A DNA stretch of 64,000 nucleotides, from assembly GCF_019669965.1 (NCBI RefSeq), contig NZ_AP019781.1:2419092-2483091 (forward strand), given 5' to 3'. Positions 53,100 through 63,998 of this stretch are shown here, piece after piece; positions within the stretch are counted from its first letter, which is position 1; each line of letters starts with the position of its first letter. The translations under genes were made by a program, and so were the position numbers. This DNA is from Methanoculleus chikugoensis (GTDB lineage Archaea; Halobacteriota; Methanomicrobia; Methanomicrobiales; Methanoculleaceae). The notes under the pieces are model-generated. The model was not told the DNA's origin, made no database searches, and saw only the letters and a program-made list of their open reading frames with translations.

Positions 53100-53654
53100 T
53101 CACCGCTGCCCTGCGGCCGCAGCCCGGGCCTCCTGCCCGGAAGCCTCCTCGAGTTTCGCGAGCGATGCCCTGATGAACGCCGGAATGTCGTCCGGCTGCC
53201 TGCTTGAGACAATGTTGCCGTCGACGACCACTTCCCGGTCGACGTACTCCGCGCCGGCGTTCCTGATATCCTGTGCGACGGACTTCCAGCCGGCAATCTT
53301 CCGCCCGCGGAGCACCTGCGCGGTGATCATGAGCTGGGGCGCGTGGCATATGGAGAGAACCGGTTTGGCGCTCTCGACGAAGCGGCGCACGAACTCGACG
53401 GGCGCTTCGTGAGCCCGGAGTTTGTCGGGCGAGTAGCCGCCCGGAATGAAGAGCGCGTCGAAGTCGTCCGGCGAGACATCCGATACGCTCCGGTCGATGG
53501 TGACCGGTGTTTGGTCCGCCTTCCCGTGGACGGTCTCCCCCGCGGAGAGGCCGACGTGGACGAGATCGTGGCCGGTCTCCCGGAATGCCTCCGCAGGCTC
53601 CGTATACTCGACATCCTCGAACATATCCGTGATCAGGACTGCTATTCTGCTCAT
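53100..53654 (-). CDS. DJ-1/PfpI-family protein
   Basis: A 184-residue protein of the type 1 glutamine amidotransferase-like fold. The nucleophile Cys is in LSICHAPQLMI (about residue 102) with the following His, and the acidic Glu is in MFEDVEYTEP. The segment FIPGGYSPDKLR is typical. Related archaeal enzymes act as proteases or deglycases; which holds here is unknown. It is a single gene, divergent from the P-type ATPase. Confidence 0.88.
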   Translation of the reverse strand: MSRIAVLITDMFEDVEYTEPAEAFRETGHDLVHVGLSAGETVHGKADQTPVTIDRSVSDVSPDDFDALFIPGGYSPDKLRAHEAPVEFVRRFVESAKPVLSICHAPQLMITAQVLRGRKIAGWKSVAQDIRNAGAEYVDREVVVDGNIVSSRQPDDIPAFIRASLAKLEEASGQEARAAAAGQR

Positions 53655-53828
53655 CGTCGTTCCTCCCCGGACCGGTCGCCCGGCCCGGCACCGGATCGGT
53701 TCGCCCGGAAGATATAATCCTGCCGGAGGGACAACGGATCAGGGACGAAGCGGCCACAAATACAGCGGTTTCGCGGCTGGGGGAGCGATTTCTATACCTT
53801 TTTATACCTCGGCGCGAAACCCGGACAT

Positions 53829-56540
<2,712 letters not shown>

Positions 56541-56750
56541 ATGGGCCCCTCCCCCCGCCGTCGCGCCCCTGCTGGTCTCAAACATTGAGTACCGGAATCA
56601 CCGGACTCTTTCTTCCCAACGGGCGATAGATATCGGCATAATTATAGACGGGTTACGCTAAACAGAATCCTACTATCTGTATTCAGGGATCCCATGACTG
56701 TCAGAACCCTTCGTGTAGCACAGACCGCCACAGATCATCCCAGCCGTCGT

Positions 56751-56779
56751 CGGGGTGACGGAAGATGATCGTCACCCCG
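56751..56779 (+). promoter_or_regulatory. 10-bp hairpin over the permease start codon
   Basis: CGGGGTGACG (56751-56760) and CGTCACCCCG (56770-56779) are perfect complements, with a 9-base loop GAAGATGAT that contains the ATG (56765-56767). The GGGTGA in the 5' arm is the best Shine-Dalgarno candidate. If transcribed, this hairpin would hide the ribosome site. The 3' arm codes for residues 2-5 (IVTP). Confidence 0.7.
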
Positions 56780-58048
56780 GAACTGATCGCCGTCGTGGTC
56801 TTCATCATCACCTACGCGCTCATCATCGATGAGCGGATTCACCGCGCGGTGGTCGCGATGGTCGGCGCCTCGGTCGTCGTCTTCCTCCACATCGTCCCCT
56901 GGGATATGATCCCGGAGTACATCGACCTCGGCACTATCTTCCTCCTGATCGGGATGATGATCATCGTCAACACCGCCCGCGGCAGCGGTCTCTTCGAGTA
57001 CATCGCCATCAAGACGGCGAAACTTGCAAAAGGGAGCCCGATGCGGGTGCTATTGCTCTTCTCACTCGTGACCGGCATCACGAGCGCTTTCCTCGACAAC
57101 GTCACCACCGTCCTCCTGATCACCCCGATGCTCCTCTACGTCGCGAGCGTCATGAAAGTCAATCCCATTCCCTTCCTCATCGCCGAGATCTTCGCCTCCA
57201 ACATCGGTGGGGCGGCGACGCTCATCGGCGACCCCCCGAACATCATGATCGGTTCGGCCGCCGGCCTGACGTTCAATGAGTTCATCGTCAACATGACGCC
57301 GATGATGGTGATCAACCTGGTTGTCGTCCTCGGGATGCTTGCCCTCATCTATAGAAAGGAACTCCACGTCTCGCCCGACGAACGGGAGGGGATCGAGAGG
57401 ACGTTCGCGGAGTTGAAGGAGCGGGAGGCGATCCGCGACTGGCCACTCTTCAAGAAGTCGGTCATCGTCATCGCGCTCGTCATCGGGATGTTCTTCATCC
57501 ATGCTCAGCTCGACCTGGAACCCGCCCTCGTCGCCCTGATCGGTGCATCGATCCTCCTCTTCTGGAGCAGACAGTCCCCGGAGGAGATCTTTGAGAAGAT
57601 CGAGTGGCCGGCCCTCTTCTTCTTCGGCGGGCTCTTCGTCGTCGTCGGCGCCCTCGTCGAGACCGGGGTTATCGCGAGCGTCGCGGAGTTCGTGGTCGAG
57701 AACGTCCACTCGGAGGGAGAGGCCATCCTGATCATCGCCTGGTTCTCGGCGTTCGCCTCGGCGATCGTGGACAATATTCCCCTCACCGCCACCCTGATCC
57801 CCCTGATCCAGGGTATGAGCGGGTCGATGGACATCTACCCGCTCTGGTGGGCGCTCTCGCTCGGTGCATGCCTCGGCGGGAACGGCACAGTCATCGGCGC
57901 GTCGGCAAACGTCGTCGTGCTCGGGATAGCCGCACGAAACGGTTTCACGATATCGTTCGTGGAGTTCCTGAAGATAGGGATGCTCGTGCTCCTCGTCACG
58001 GTCGGGATCGGCACAGCCATCCTCTGGCTCAACTTCGTCGTCCTGTAG
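56765..58048 (+). CDS. ArsB/NhaD-type ion transporter
   Basis: A 427-residue transporter with about eleven membrane segments. It has an N-terminal half with LIGMMIIVNTARGSGLFEYI, SAFLDNVTTVLLITP (DNVT motif) and NIGGAATLIGDPPNIMIGSA, and a C-terminal half with SAIVDNIPLTATLIPLI and LGACLGGNGTVIGASANVV. These are the paired half-motifs of the ion transporter superfamily (arsenite or Na+/H+ type). The start codon lies in the loop of a perfect hairpin. The P-type ATPase gene precedes it on the same strand, 224 bases away. Confidence 0.9.
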   Translation: MIVTPELIAVVVFIITYALIIDERIHRAVVAMVGASVVVFLHIVPWDMIPEYIDLGTIFLLIGMMIIVNTARGSGLFEYIAIKTAKLAKGSPMRVLLLFSLVTGITSAFLDNVTTVLLITPMLLYVASVMKVNPIPFLIAEIFASNIGGAATLIGDPPNIMIGSAAGLTFNEFIVNMTPMMVINLVVVLGMLALIYRKELHVSPDEREGIERTFAELKEREAIRDWPLFKKSVIVIALVIGMFFIHAQLDLEPALVALIGASILLFWSRQSPEEIFEKIEWPALFFFGGLFVVVGALVETGVIASVAEFVVENVHSEGEAILIIAWFSAFASAIVDNIPLTATLIPLIQGMSGSMDIYPLWWALSLGACLGGNGTVIGASANVVVLGIAARNGFTISFVEFLKIGMLVLLVTVGIGTAILWLNFVVL

Positions 58049-58055
58049 GCCGGTG

Positions 58056-58310
58056 CTATCGGGTCGCCTCGACCTCCTGGATCCGGCCGACGACCCACTT
58101 ATACGCGGTCGCGGCCGCCTCCCGGACCGAGGCGCTCGGGTCCTCGTCCCTCACCCTCGCGAGCGGTTCCTGCGCTTTCGGGTCGGCGAGCGTCCCGAGC
58201 GAGAGGGCCGCCTGCGACCGGACGAACTCGTCCGGGTCGGCGAGCGCCCGGATCAGCCCGTCGACGTCCCGGGCGTCACGCATGGTATCGACCTCATCGA
58301 TTGTCGCCAT
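58056..58310 (-). CDS. HEAT-repeat protein, small
   Basis: An 84-residue protein of about two HEAT repeats (DVDGLIRALADPDEFVRSQA, EPLARVRDEDPSASVREAAA). The ATG at 58308-58310 gives MATIDEVDTMRDARDVDGL; the preceding longer frame is not supported. It is a partner of the similar gene at 58375-58647, with both starting near (I)DTMRxxRD. Confidence 0.75.
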   Translation of the reverse strand: MATIDEVDTMRDARDVDGLIRALADPDEFVRSQAALSLGTLADPKAQEPLARVRDEDPSASVREAAATAYKWVVGRIQEVEATR

Positions 58311-58374
58311 GGCAATCTTCCTGATCGTCTTCGCGTAGACGTCCCGGGGATATATATGCCTTACCGCGTGCGGG

Positions 58375-58647
58375 CTACAGTTCGCGGGGGATCCCCTCCG
58401 CCGCCTTCCGGGCTGCAAGCCTCGCGGCCACCTGGGCGTGCGCGACCGACGCGGCCCGCCGGACACCCGCATCAGAATCCGAGAACTTCAACTGCTCGAG
58501 CGGCTCGAGCGCTCGTTCATCGCCGACGAGGCCGAGGGCTTCGGCAGCGGTCAGCCGCACGATCTCTTCGGGCTCGGAAAGTGCTGCAATCAGGCCGTCG
58601 ATATCCCGGCGCCTTCGCATGGTGTCGATATCCTTTCTCTGCGTCAT
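58375..58647 (-). CDS. HEAT-repeat protein, small
   Basis: A 90-residue protein of about two HEAT repeats (DIDGLIAALSEPEEIVRLTA, EPLEQLKFSDSDAGVRRAAS). Start MTQRKDIDTMRRRRDID; the first ten residues of the longer frame are not needed. It is a close paralogue of the gene at 58056-58310, 64 bases downstream on the same strand. Confidence 0.75.
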   Translation of the reverse strand: MTQRKDIDTMRRRRDIDGLIAALSEPEEIVRLTAAEALGLVGDERALEPLEQLKFSDSDAGVRRAASVAHAQVAARLAARKAAEGIPREL

Positions 58648-58734
58648 GTGTCTTCCCTGTTCGGCCGATAAGCGCATCTATGCGCTTTAGGGGATATGAA
58701 CGTTCCTGCGGCGGCCGGATTTGCGACAGTCGCA

Positions 58735-58840
58735 CTTGAGCAGCCGGGGGTGCCCGAACTCGGTTCCTACGGAACCTCGCTGCTTGCACCTGCGGTGCTC
58801 TAGCTCCGTTCCGTTGGAACATCGCACCCTTCGGCCCGTC
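58735..58840. repeat. Short palindromic intergenic repeats
   Basis: Two related units lie here, CTCGGTTCCTACGGAACCTCG and CTCCGTTCCGTTGGAACATCG, each near palindromic (GGTTCC...GGAACC), separated by TGCACCTGCGGTGCT, itself a small palindrome. They occur between the HEAT-repeat gene and glnA and look like dispersed intergenic repeats. Confidence 0.5.
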
Positions 58841-58858
58841 GCTTTCACAAAAAAGAGT

Positions 58859-60187
58859 TCAGTAGGTCGCCAGGTACCGGTCGAGTTCCCAGGGGTGAAC
58901 CGTCGTCCGGTAGGCATCCCACTCGATCTGGGCAACGCTCGTGAGCGCCTCGACGACATGGGGGCCGAGCGCCCTGCAGATGAGGTCGTCGGCGAGGAGG
59001 GCGGAGTGAGCCTCGTGGAGGTCTCCGGGCAGCGTCTCGATCCCGTTTTGGCCCCGCTCGTCGGCCGTCATGTGGAAGATGTTCTTGTGAGCATCATCCG
59101 GCGGCTCGATCCCCTGCCGGACGCCCTCCATCCCGGCGGCGAGCATCGCCGTGAAGGCAAGGTAAGGGTTGCAGGTCGGGTCGGGGCTGCGGAACTCGAC
59201 CCGGGTGCTGTTGCCGCGGGGCGCCGGAACCCGGACGAGGGCCGAGCGGTTGCTCGCGCTCCAGCTGACGTAGCAGGGCGCTTCGTAGCCGGGGACGAGC
59301 CGCTTGTAGGAGTTGATCGTTGGGTTCGCGACCCGGGTGATGGCCTTTGCGTGGCGAAGCAGCCCGCCGATGAAGTGCATGCAGGTCGTCGAGAGCTGCC
59401 GCGGGGCATCCGGGTCGTAGAAGGCGTTCACCCCGTCCTTTGCGAGGGAGCAGTTGGTATGCATCCCGCTCCCGTTGATCCCGTGGATCGGCTTCGCCAT
59501 GAAGGATGCGTGCAGGCCGCGCATCAGCGCCATCGTCTTGACTGCGAACTTGAACGTGATGACATTGTCGGCGGTGTGGAGCGCGTCGCTGTACTTGAAG
59601 TCGATCTCATGCTGGCTCTCGGCGACCTCGTGGTGCGAGGCCTCGATATCGAACCCCATCTCGGTGAGCGTGAGGATCGCCTCGCGCCGGAGGTCCTCCG
59701 CGAGATCGGTCGGCGCGAGGTCGAAGTAGCCGCCGACGTCCTGGAACTGCGTGGTCGGACGGCCGTCGAGCATCTTGAAGAGGAAGAACTCCAGTTCAGG
59801 GCCGGTGTTGAAGACGTAGCCGTCCTTCGCGGCATCCTCCATCGCCCGCCGGAGCACGTAGCGCGGGTCGCCCTCGAACGGCGTGCCGTCCGGCTTGCAG
59901 ACGTCGCAGATGAACCGGGCAACGCTCTTCTCCCGGGGCCGCCATGGGAGGAGGGTGTAGGTCGAGAGGTCGGGCTTGAGCACCATGTCGGACTCCTCGA
60001 TCCGGACGAATCCCTCGATCGACGACCCGTCGAACCCGATACCGTCGGTCAGCGCTTTCCCGACCTGCTTCGCCGGGATGGAGACGTTCTTGGGCATGCC
60101 CAAGAGATCGGTGAACTGAAGCCGGAGGAACCGGACGTTGTCCTGCTCGATGCGCTCGAGCATCGCCGAGATGTTGTCGCCAGACAT
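58859..60187 (-). CDS. glnA: Glutamine synthetase, type I
   Basis: Makes glutamine from glutamate, ammonia and ATP. The 442 residues have GFDGSSIEGFV, the ammonia/glutamate site around GPELEFFLF, the loop NPTINSYKRLVPGYEAPCYV and RVPAPRGNSTRVE, and the C-terminal EWDAYRTTVHPWELDRYL. No tyrosine adenylylation loop of the bacterial GSI-beta kind is seen, so the alpha type fits. A T-run lies past the stop. Its promoter holds two overlapping GGAA-N6-TTCC sites, so it is probably repressed by NrpR when nitrogen is in excess. The glutamate synthase genes lie divergently. Confidence 0.95.
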   Translation of the reverse strand: MSGDNISAMLERIEQDNVRFLRLQFTDLLGMPKNVSIPAKQVGKALTDGIGFDGSSIEGFVRIEESDMVLKPDLSTYTLLPWRPREKSVARFICDVCKPDGTPFEGDPRYVLRRAMEDAAKDGYVFNTGPELEFFLFKMLDGRPTTQFQDVGGYFDLAPTDLAEDLRREAILTLTEMGFDIEASHHEVAESQHEIDFKYSDALHTADNVITFKFAVKTMALMRGLHASFMAKPIHGINGSGMHTNCSLAKDGVNAFYDPDAPRQLSTTCMHFIGGLLRHAKAITRVANPTINSYKRLVPGYEAPCYVSWSASNRSALVRVPAPRGNSTRVEFRSPDPTCNPYLAFTAMLAAGMEGVRQGIEPPDDAHKNIFHMTADERGQNGIETLPGDLHEAHSALLADDLICRALGPHVVEALTSVAQIEWDAYRTTVHPWELDRYLATY

Positions 60188-60188
60188 A

Positions 60189-60221
60189 CGGAAGGAAACT
60201 TCCTTCCGATGTTATTTATAC
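60189..60221 (-). promoter_or_regulatory. glnA promoter with overlapping NrpR-type operators
   Basis: CGGAAGGAA (60189-60197) and TTCCTTCCG (60200-60208) form a perfect 9-bp dyad. Within it, GGAA-N6-TTCC occurs twice, overlapping by 10 bases (60190-60203 and 60194-60207). The TATA element TATAAATA reads on the minus strand at about 60213-60220. The dyad lies between the TATA box and the glnA ATG, 1 base from it. GGAA-N6-TTCC is the operator of the methanogen nitrogen repressor NrpR. Confidence 0.75.
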
Positions 60222-60294
60222 TTGACGCATCTACATCTATCAGAGCGTTCCCCGACCACCCCGGGTGGAGGGGAGCGGGTCGACCGTGATGGGT

Positions 60295-61350
60295 ATGTGC
60301 GGCATAATTGGCGTAATGGACAGATCCCGCCGGACGATGGACGGTTCCGGCATCCGGCAGGCCCTCTCCATGATGAACGAGCGCGGCAGCGGCGAGGGGG
60401 CGGGGTACGCAGCCTACGGCATCTATCCCGATTACCGGGACTGCTACGCCCTCCACGTCTTCTTCGACAACGTCCGCGAGAACAAGCCGCTCCTCGATTC
60501 GACGCTCGCGCAGTGGGGGACGATCGAGCACGACGAGGCGATCCCCACCTACGGGCGGCCGAACCTCCGGGCGGTTCACACCCCTTGGCGCTACTTCTTC
60601 AAGCCCGACCCTTCCCTCGCGCTCGCCGGCAGCACGACGCCGGAGGACGATATCGTGAGCGCCCTCGTGATGCAGGTCAACGCCGCCCGCCGCGGCGCGC
60701 TCATCTTCTCCTCCGGCAAGGACCTCGGGGTGTTTAAGGCCGGAGGGTGGCCCGAGGACGTCGCGGACTTCTACCGGATCGAGGACTACGAGGGCTACAT
60801 CTGGCTCGCGCACAACCGTTACCCGACGAACACCCCCGGGTGGTGGGGCGGCGCGCACCCGTTCAACCTCCTCGGCTGGAGCGTCGTGCACAACGGCGAG
60901 ATCACCTCCTACGGGACGAACCGGCGCTACATCGAGAGTTACGGCTACACCTGCACGATGTATACCGACACCGAGGTCGTCGCATACTTAGTCGACCTCC
61001 TGGTGCGGCGACACGGCCTTGACGTCGATATCGCGGTCCGGGCGCTCGCCCCGCCCTACTGGGAGGAGATCGACCGGATGCCCGACGCGGAGCGGGAGTG
61101 GAACGGAGCCCTCCGGCTCGCCTACGCGCCGGCGATGATGAACGGGCCGTTCGCCATCGTGGCCGCGAACCGCGACATGATGGTCGGGTTCACCGACCGG
61201 GGCAAGCTCCGGCCGATGGTCGTCGGCGAGTGCGGCGACCGGCTCTACATCTCGAGCGAAGAGGCTGCAATCCGGGCGATGGAACCACGGGTCGAATCGA
61301 TCCGGATGCCGGCCGCGTGCGAGCCGGTGATCGGGAGGGTCGTCGCATGA
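60295..61350 (+). CDS. Glutamate synthase, glutamine amidotransferase subunit (class II)
   Basis: Releases ammonia from glutamine for glutamate synthesis. Starting at the ATG at 60295 the second residue is the catalytic Cys (MCGIIGVMDRS), which fixes this start over earlier in-frame Met codons. Further class II GATase motifs are LAHNRYPTNTPG and WSVVHNGEITSYGTNRRY. The chain is 351 residues and carries this domain alone. The stop overlaps the next gene (ATGA). It is divergent from glnA and shares its regulatory region, so the two may be controlled together. Confidence 0.9.
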   Translation: MCGIIGVMDRSRRTMDGSGIRQALSMMNERGSGEGAGYAAYGIYPDYRDCYALHVFFDNVRENKPLLDSTLAQWGTIEHDEAIPTYGRPNLRAVHTPWRYFFKPDPSLALAGSTTPEDDIVSALVMQVNAARRGALIFSSGKDLGVFKAGGWPEDVADFYRIEDYEGYIWLAHNRYPTNTPGWWGGAHPFNLLGWSVVHNGEITSYGTNRRYIESYGYTCTMYTDTEVVAYLVDLLVRRHGLDVDIAVRALAPPYWEEIDRMPDAEREWNGALRLAYAPAMMNGPFAIVAANRDMMVGFTDRGKLRPMVVGECGDRLYISSEEAAIRAMEPRVESIRMPAACEPVIGRVVA

Positions 61351-62855
61351 TCGGGAGCCTCCCCTCACGCTACCGGATCGGCATCGACCCCGTCCGGTGC
61401 ATGGAGTGCGGACGGTGCATCGAGAACTGCTCCTACGGCGTCTTCTCACGGGACGGAGACCGGATACAGGTCAACTCCCGCAACTGCACCGCATGCCACC
61501 GCTGTATCGCCTGCTGCCCCCGGGACGCCATCAGCCTCGAGGAGCATCCCTGCGACTACCGGAGCCACCCGCTCTGGACACGGGAAGCACGGGAGGCGAT
61601 CTACAACCAGGCCCGGACGGGCAAGATCATCCTCGCGGGGATGGGCAACGCCCTCGATTACCCGGTCATCTTCGACCGCCTGGTGCTGGACGCCTGCCAG
61701 GTCACGAACCCGAGCCTCGACCCGCTCCGCGAGCCGATCGAACTGACGACCCACCTCGGGAAGAGGCCGGCGCGGCTCGATCTCCGGCGCCGGGAGGGCG
61801 GCGACATCGAGCTCCGGACACGCCTCACCCCGAACCTCAGGATCGAGACCCCGGTGATGATCGGGCACATGAGTTACGGGGCGATCAGCCTCAACGCCCA
61901 GGTGGCCATGGCCCGGGCGGCAAAAAAGACCGGGACGTTCATGGGCACCGGGGAAGGCGGGCTGCACGCCGCCCTCCACCCCTACCAGGACCGGATGATC
62001 GTCCAGGTCGCGTCCGGGCGGTTCGGCGTGAACATCGATTACCTGGAGCGCGGCGCCGCGATCGAGATCAAGATCGGGCAGGGGGCGAAGCCCGGCATCG
62101 GCGGGCACCTCCCGGGGGAGAAGGTCTGCGCGGATATCTCCCGGACAAGGATGATCCCGGAGGGGAGCGACGCGATCAGCCCCGCGCCGCACCACGACAT
62201 CTACAGCATCGAGGACCTCGCCCAGCTCGTCCGGGGGCTCAAAGAGGCGACGGAATGGAAGAAGCCGGTCTTCGTAAAGATCGCCGCCGTCCACAACGTC
62301 GCGGCCATCGCCGCCGGCATCGCCCGCTCGCCGGCCGATGCGGTCGTCGTCGACGGGTTCCGCGGGGGCACCGGCGCGGCGCCGACGGTCTTCCGCGACC
62401 ACGTAGGGATCCCGATCGAGGCGGCAATCGCGAGCGTGGATAAAAAACTCCGCGACCAGGGGATCAGAAACGAGATATCCGTCATCGCGAGCGGGGGTAT
62501 CCGGGGGAGCGCCGACGTCGCGAAGGCGATCGCCCTCGGGGCGGACGCGGTCTACATCGGCACCGCGGCACTCGCGGCGATGGGCTGCCGGGTCTGCGGG
62601 AACTGTTACCGCGGCCTCTGCCCCTGGGGGATCGCCACCCAGCGGCCCGACCTCGTGGCGCGGCTCGACCCCGACGAGGGGTCGGAACAGGTGGCGAACC
62701 TGATCCGGGCGTGGACGCTCGAACTCGCCGAACTCCTGGGTGCCGCCGGGATCAACAGCATCGAGAGCCTGCGGGGCAACCGCGACCGGCTCCGGGGCTA
62801 CATGCTCGACGAGGGGCTGATGCAGGTGCTCGACGTGAAGCCGGTTGGGGCGTGA
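61347..62855 (+). CDS. Glutamate synthase, FMN/Fe-S (synthase) subunit, archaeal type
   Basis: Makes glutamate from 2-oxoglutarate and ammonia. The 502 residues begin with two ferredoxin-like clusters (CMECGRCIENC and CTACHRCIACCP). The FMN/synthase barrel follows: PVMIGHMSYGAISLNAQVAM, GEGGLHAALHP, GQGAKPGIGGHLPGEKV, DGFRGGTGAAPTV, IASGGIRGSADVAKA, and the Fe-S cluster region GCRVCGNCYRGLCPWGIA. It overlaps the amidotransferase gene by 4 bases. The third (GXGXG) piece of archaeal glutamate synthases is not seen after it. Confidence 0.93.
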   Translation: MIGSLPSRYRIGIDPVRCMECGRCIENCSYGVFSRDGDRIQVNSRNCTACHRCIACCPRDAISLEEHPCDYRSHPLWTREAREAIYNQARTGKIILAGMGNALDYPVIFDRLVLDACQVTNPSLDPLREPIELTTHLGKRPARLDLRRREGGDIELRTRLTPNLRIETPVMIGHMSYGAISLNAQVAMARAAKKTGTFMGTGEGGLHAALHPYQDRMIVQVASGRFGVNIDYLERGAAIEIKIGQGAKPGIGGHLPGEKVCADISRTRMIPEGSDAISPAPHHDIYSIEDLAQLVRGLKEATEWKKPVFVKIAAVHNVAAIAAGIARSPADAVVVDGFRGGTGAAPTVFRDHVGIPIEAAIASVDKKLRDQGIRNEISVIASGGIRGSADVAKAIALGADAVYIGTAALAAMGCRVCGNCYRGLCPWGIATQRPDLVARLDPDEGSEQVANLIRAWTLELAELLGAAGINSIESLRGNRDRLRGYMLDEGLMQVLDVKPVGA

Positions 62856-62923
62856 GCTGACCTGTTCGGACAACGGTAGATTTCGGGTGGAGGCGCGAAG
62901 GAAGTCGCCGGCACACGTATGCC

Positions 62924-63065
62924 GAACTTCGCGTCCTTCGCGGCTCGTCGCGTGAGTTTTTCGGTACAGGGAACAGTACAATCTCACGCGAAGAACGCGA
63001 AGCCGCGAAGAGGTGTTACCCGCCCCCATTCACTGAACTTCGCGCCCTCCGCGGCTTCGGGTGAG
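62924..63065. repeat. Three GC-rich inverted/direct repeat copies
   Basis: The motif with core GAACTTCGCG...CGCGGCT appears at 62924-62956, inverted at 62983-63010, and again directly at 63035-63065. The first two form a long hairpin with a loop of about 26 bases. This lies between the glutamate synthase and phosphomevalonate dehydratase genes, which converge here. It may work as a terminator or be a dispersed repeat. Confidence 0.6.
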
Positions 63066-63092
63066 GGAATTGGTGAGGATAACGGCATGCCC

Positions 63093-63998
63093 TCACGACG
63101 TCGCGACCTCGACGCACTCCCTCCGCGTTCCGATCCGGGCGAGCGCGCCGCACATCCCGGGAACGTAGGCGAGGGCTTTGCCCGAGTCGACCATGATCGA
63201 GCCGAACTCGTCCATCCGGGGCGAGACAACCATGCAGGTGTCCGGGATCACCCGGGCGCCGCTCCGCTCGATGACGCTCACGAGGTCGGGGTTCGCCGCT
63301 GCAACCCCCTTTGCAGCAAAGACGTAGAAGGGTTTCGTCGTCGTCTTCCCCCGGAGGAGCTCCGCGAGTTCCCGGAGCTCGTCGGCGGAGCAGTGCGGGC
63401 ACCCGACCGCGACCGCTTCGACCTCGGTCTCGGTAAAGAGGGCCTCGACCTCGGCCTCGGTCACCGTCACCCGGTCGAGGTCGCCGGTGTCGAACGAGAA
63501 GACCCGGGTCTCCGGGGTGATCTTCTCGACGTGGAAGAGGGCGACCGCCCCGGTCGCCGCCATCGCGGCGCCGAGAGCTTTGAGCTGGTCGCGGTTCGGC
63601 CGAATCCCCTGGAATATCGGGATCCGGTTCCCCACCTTCTTCCCGGCAACGTGACCGATGCCGCCCCAATGGTTGGCATACGGGCCCGTGCCGTTCTCGA
63701 CCTCGACGACGACCTGCGGTCGCCGGTTCTCGACGACGTGGAGGCCGTAATAGGGGGTCTTTCCGATGATCGCCGCCGCAAGGGCGCTCGGCCCGCCTTC
63801 CCGGTTCGTCCGGGCACCGAGAGCCGAGTTTGCATAGGCGACCGCCGAGGACTCCGACCAGGCCAGGTGCTCCCCGTACTCCGTGATCCGGAGGTAATAG
63901 GGCGTGCAGGTGCACTCCACCCGGATCCCGAGCTTCCGGTAGGCCTCGACGACCTCCGCCTGACGGCGGGCGAACTCCTCGCCGATCCCGAACTCCTG
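63093..63998 (-). CDS. Aconitase X catalytic domain, phosphomevalonate dehydratase large subunit (partial, N-terminus off the right edge)
   Basis: Dehydrates (R)-5-phosphomevalonate in the archaeal mevalonate pathway to isoprenoids. The visible part is 302 residues: QEFGIGEEFARRQAEVVEAY at the edge, VECTCTPYYLRITEYGEHLAWSESSAV, AYANSALGARTNREGGPSAL, the catalytic region around VGCPHCSADEL with the Cys residues, and PDTCMVVSPRM. The frame is open to the edge, so the visible GTG within it is not the start. The Fe-S ligand Cys appear to be in CTCTP, GCPHC and PDTC. The small subunit is not in the window. Confidence 0.9.
   Translation of the reverse strand, partial: QEFGIGEEFARRQAEVVEAYRKLGIRVECTCTPYYLRITEYGEHLAWSESSAVAYANSALGARTNREGGPSALAAAIIGKTPYYGLHVVENRRPQVVVEVENGTGPYANHWGGIGHVAGKKVGNRIPIFQGIRPNRDQLKALGAAMAATGAVALFHVEKITPETRVFSFDTGDLDRVTVTEAEVEALFTETEVEAVAVGCPHCSADELRELAELLRGKTTTKPFYVFAAKGVAAANPDLVSVIERSGARVIPDTCMVVSPRMDEFGSIMVDSGKALAYVPGMCGALARIGTRRECVEVATS

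Noticed and set aside
62924-63065. CRISPR array
   Set aside because: Only three copies, one inverted, with unequal spacing and imperfect similarity.
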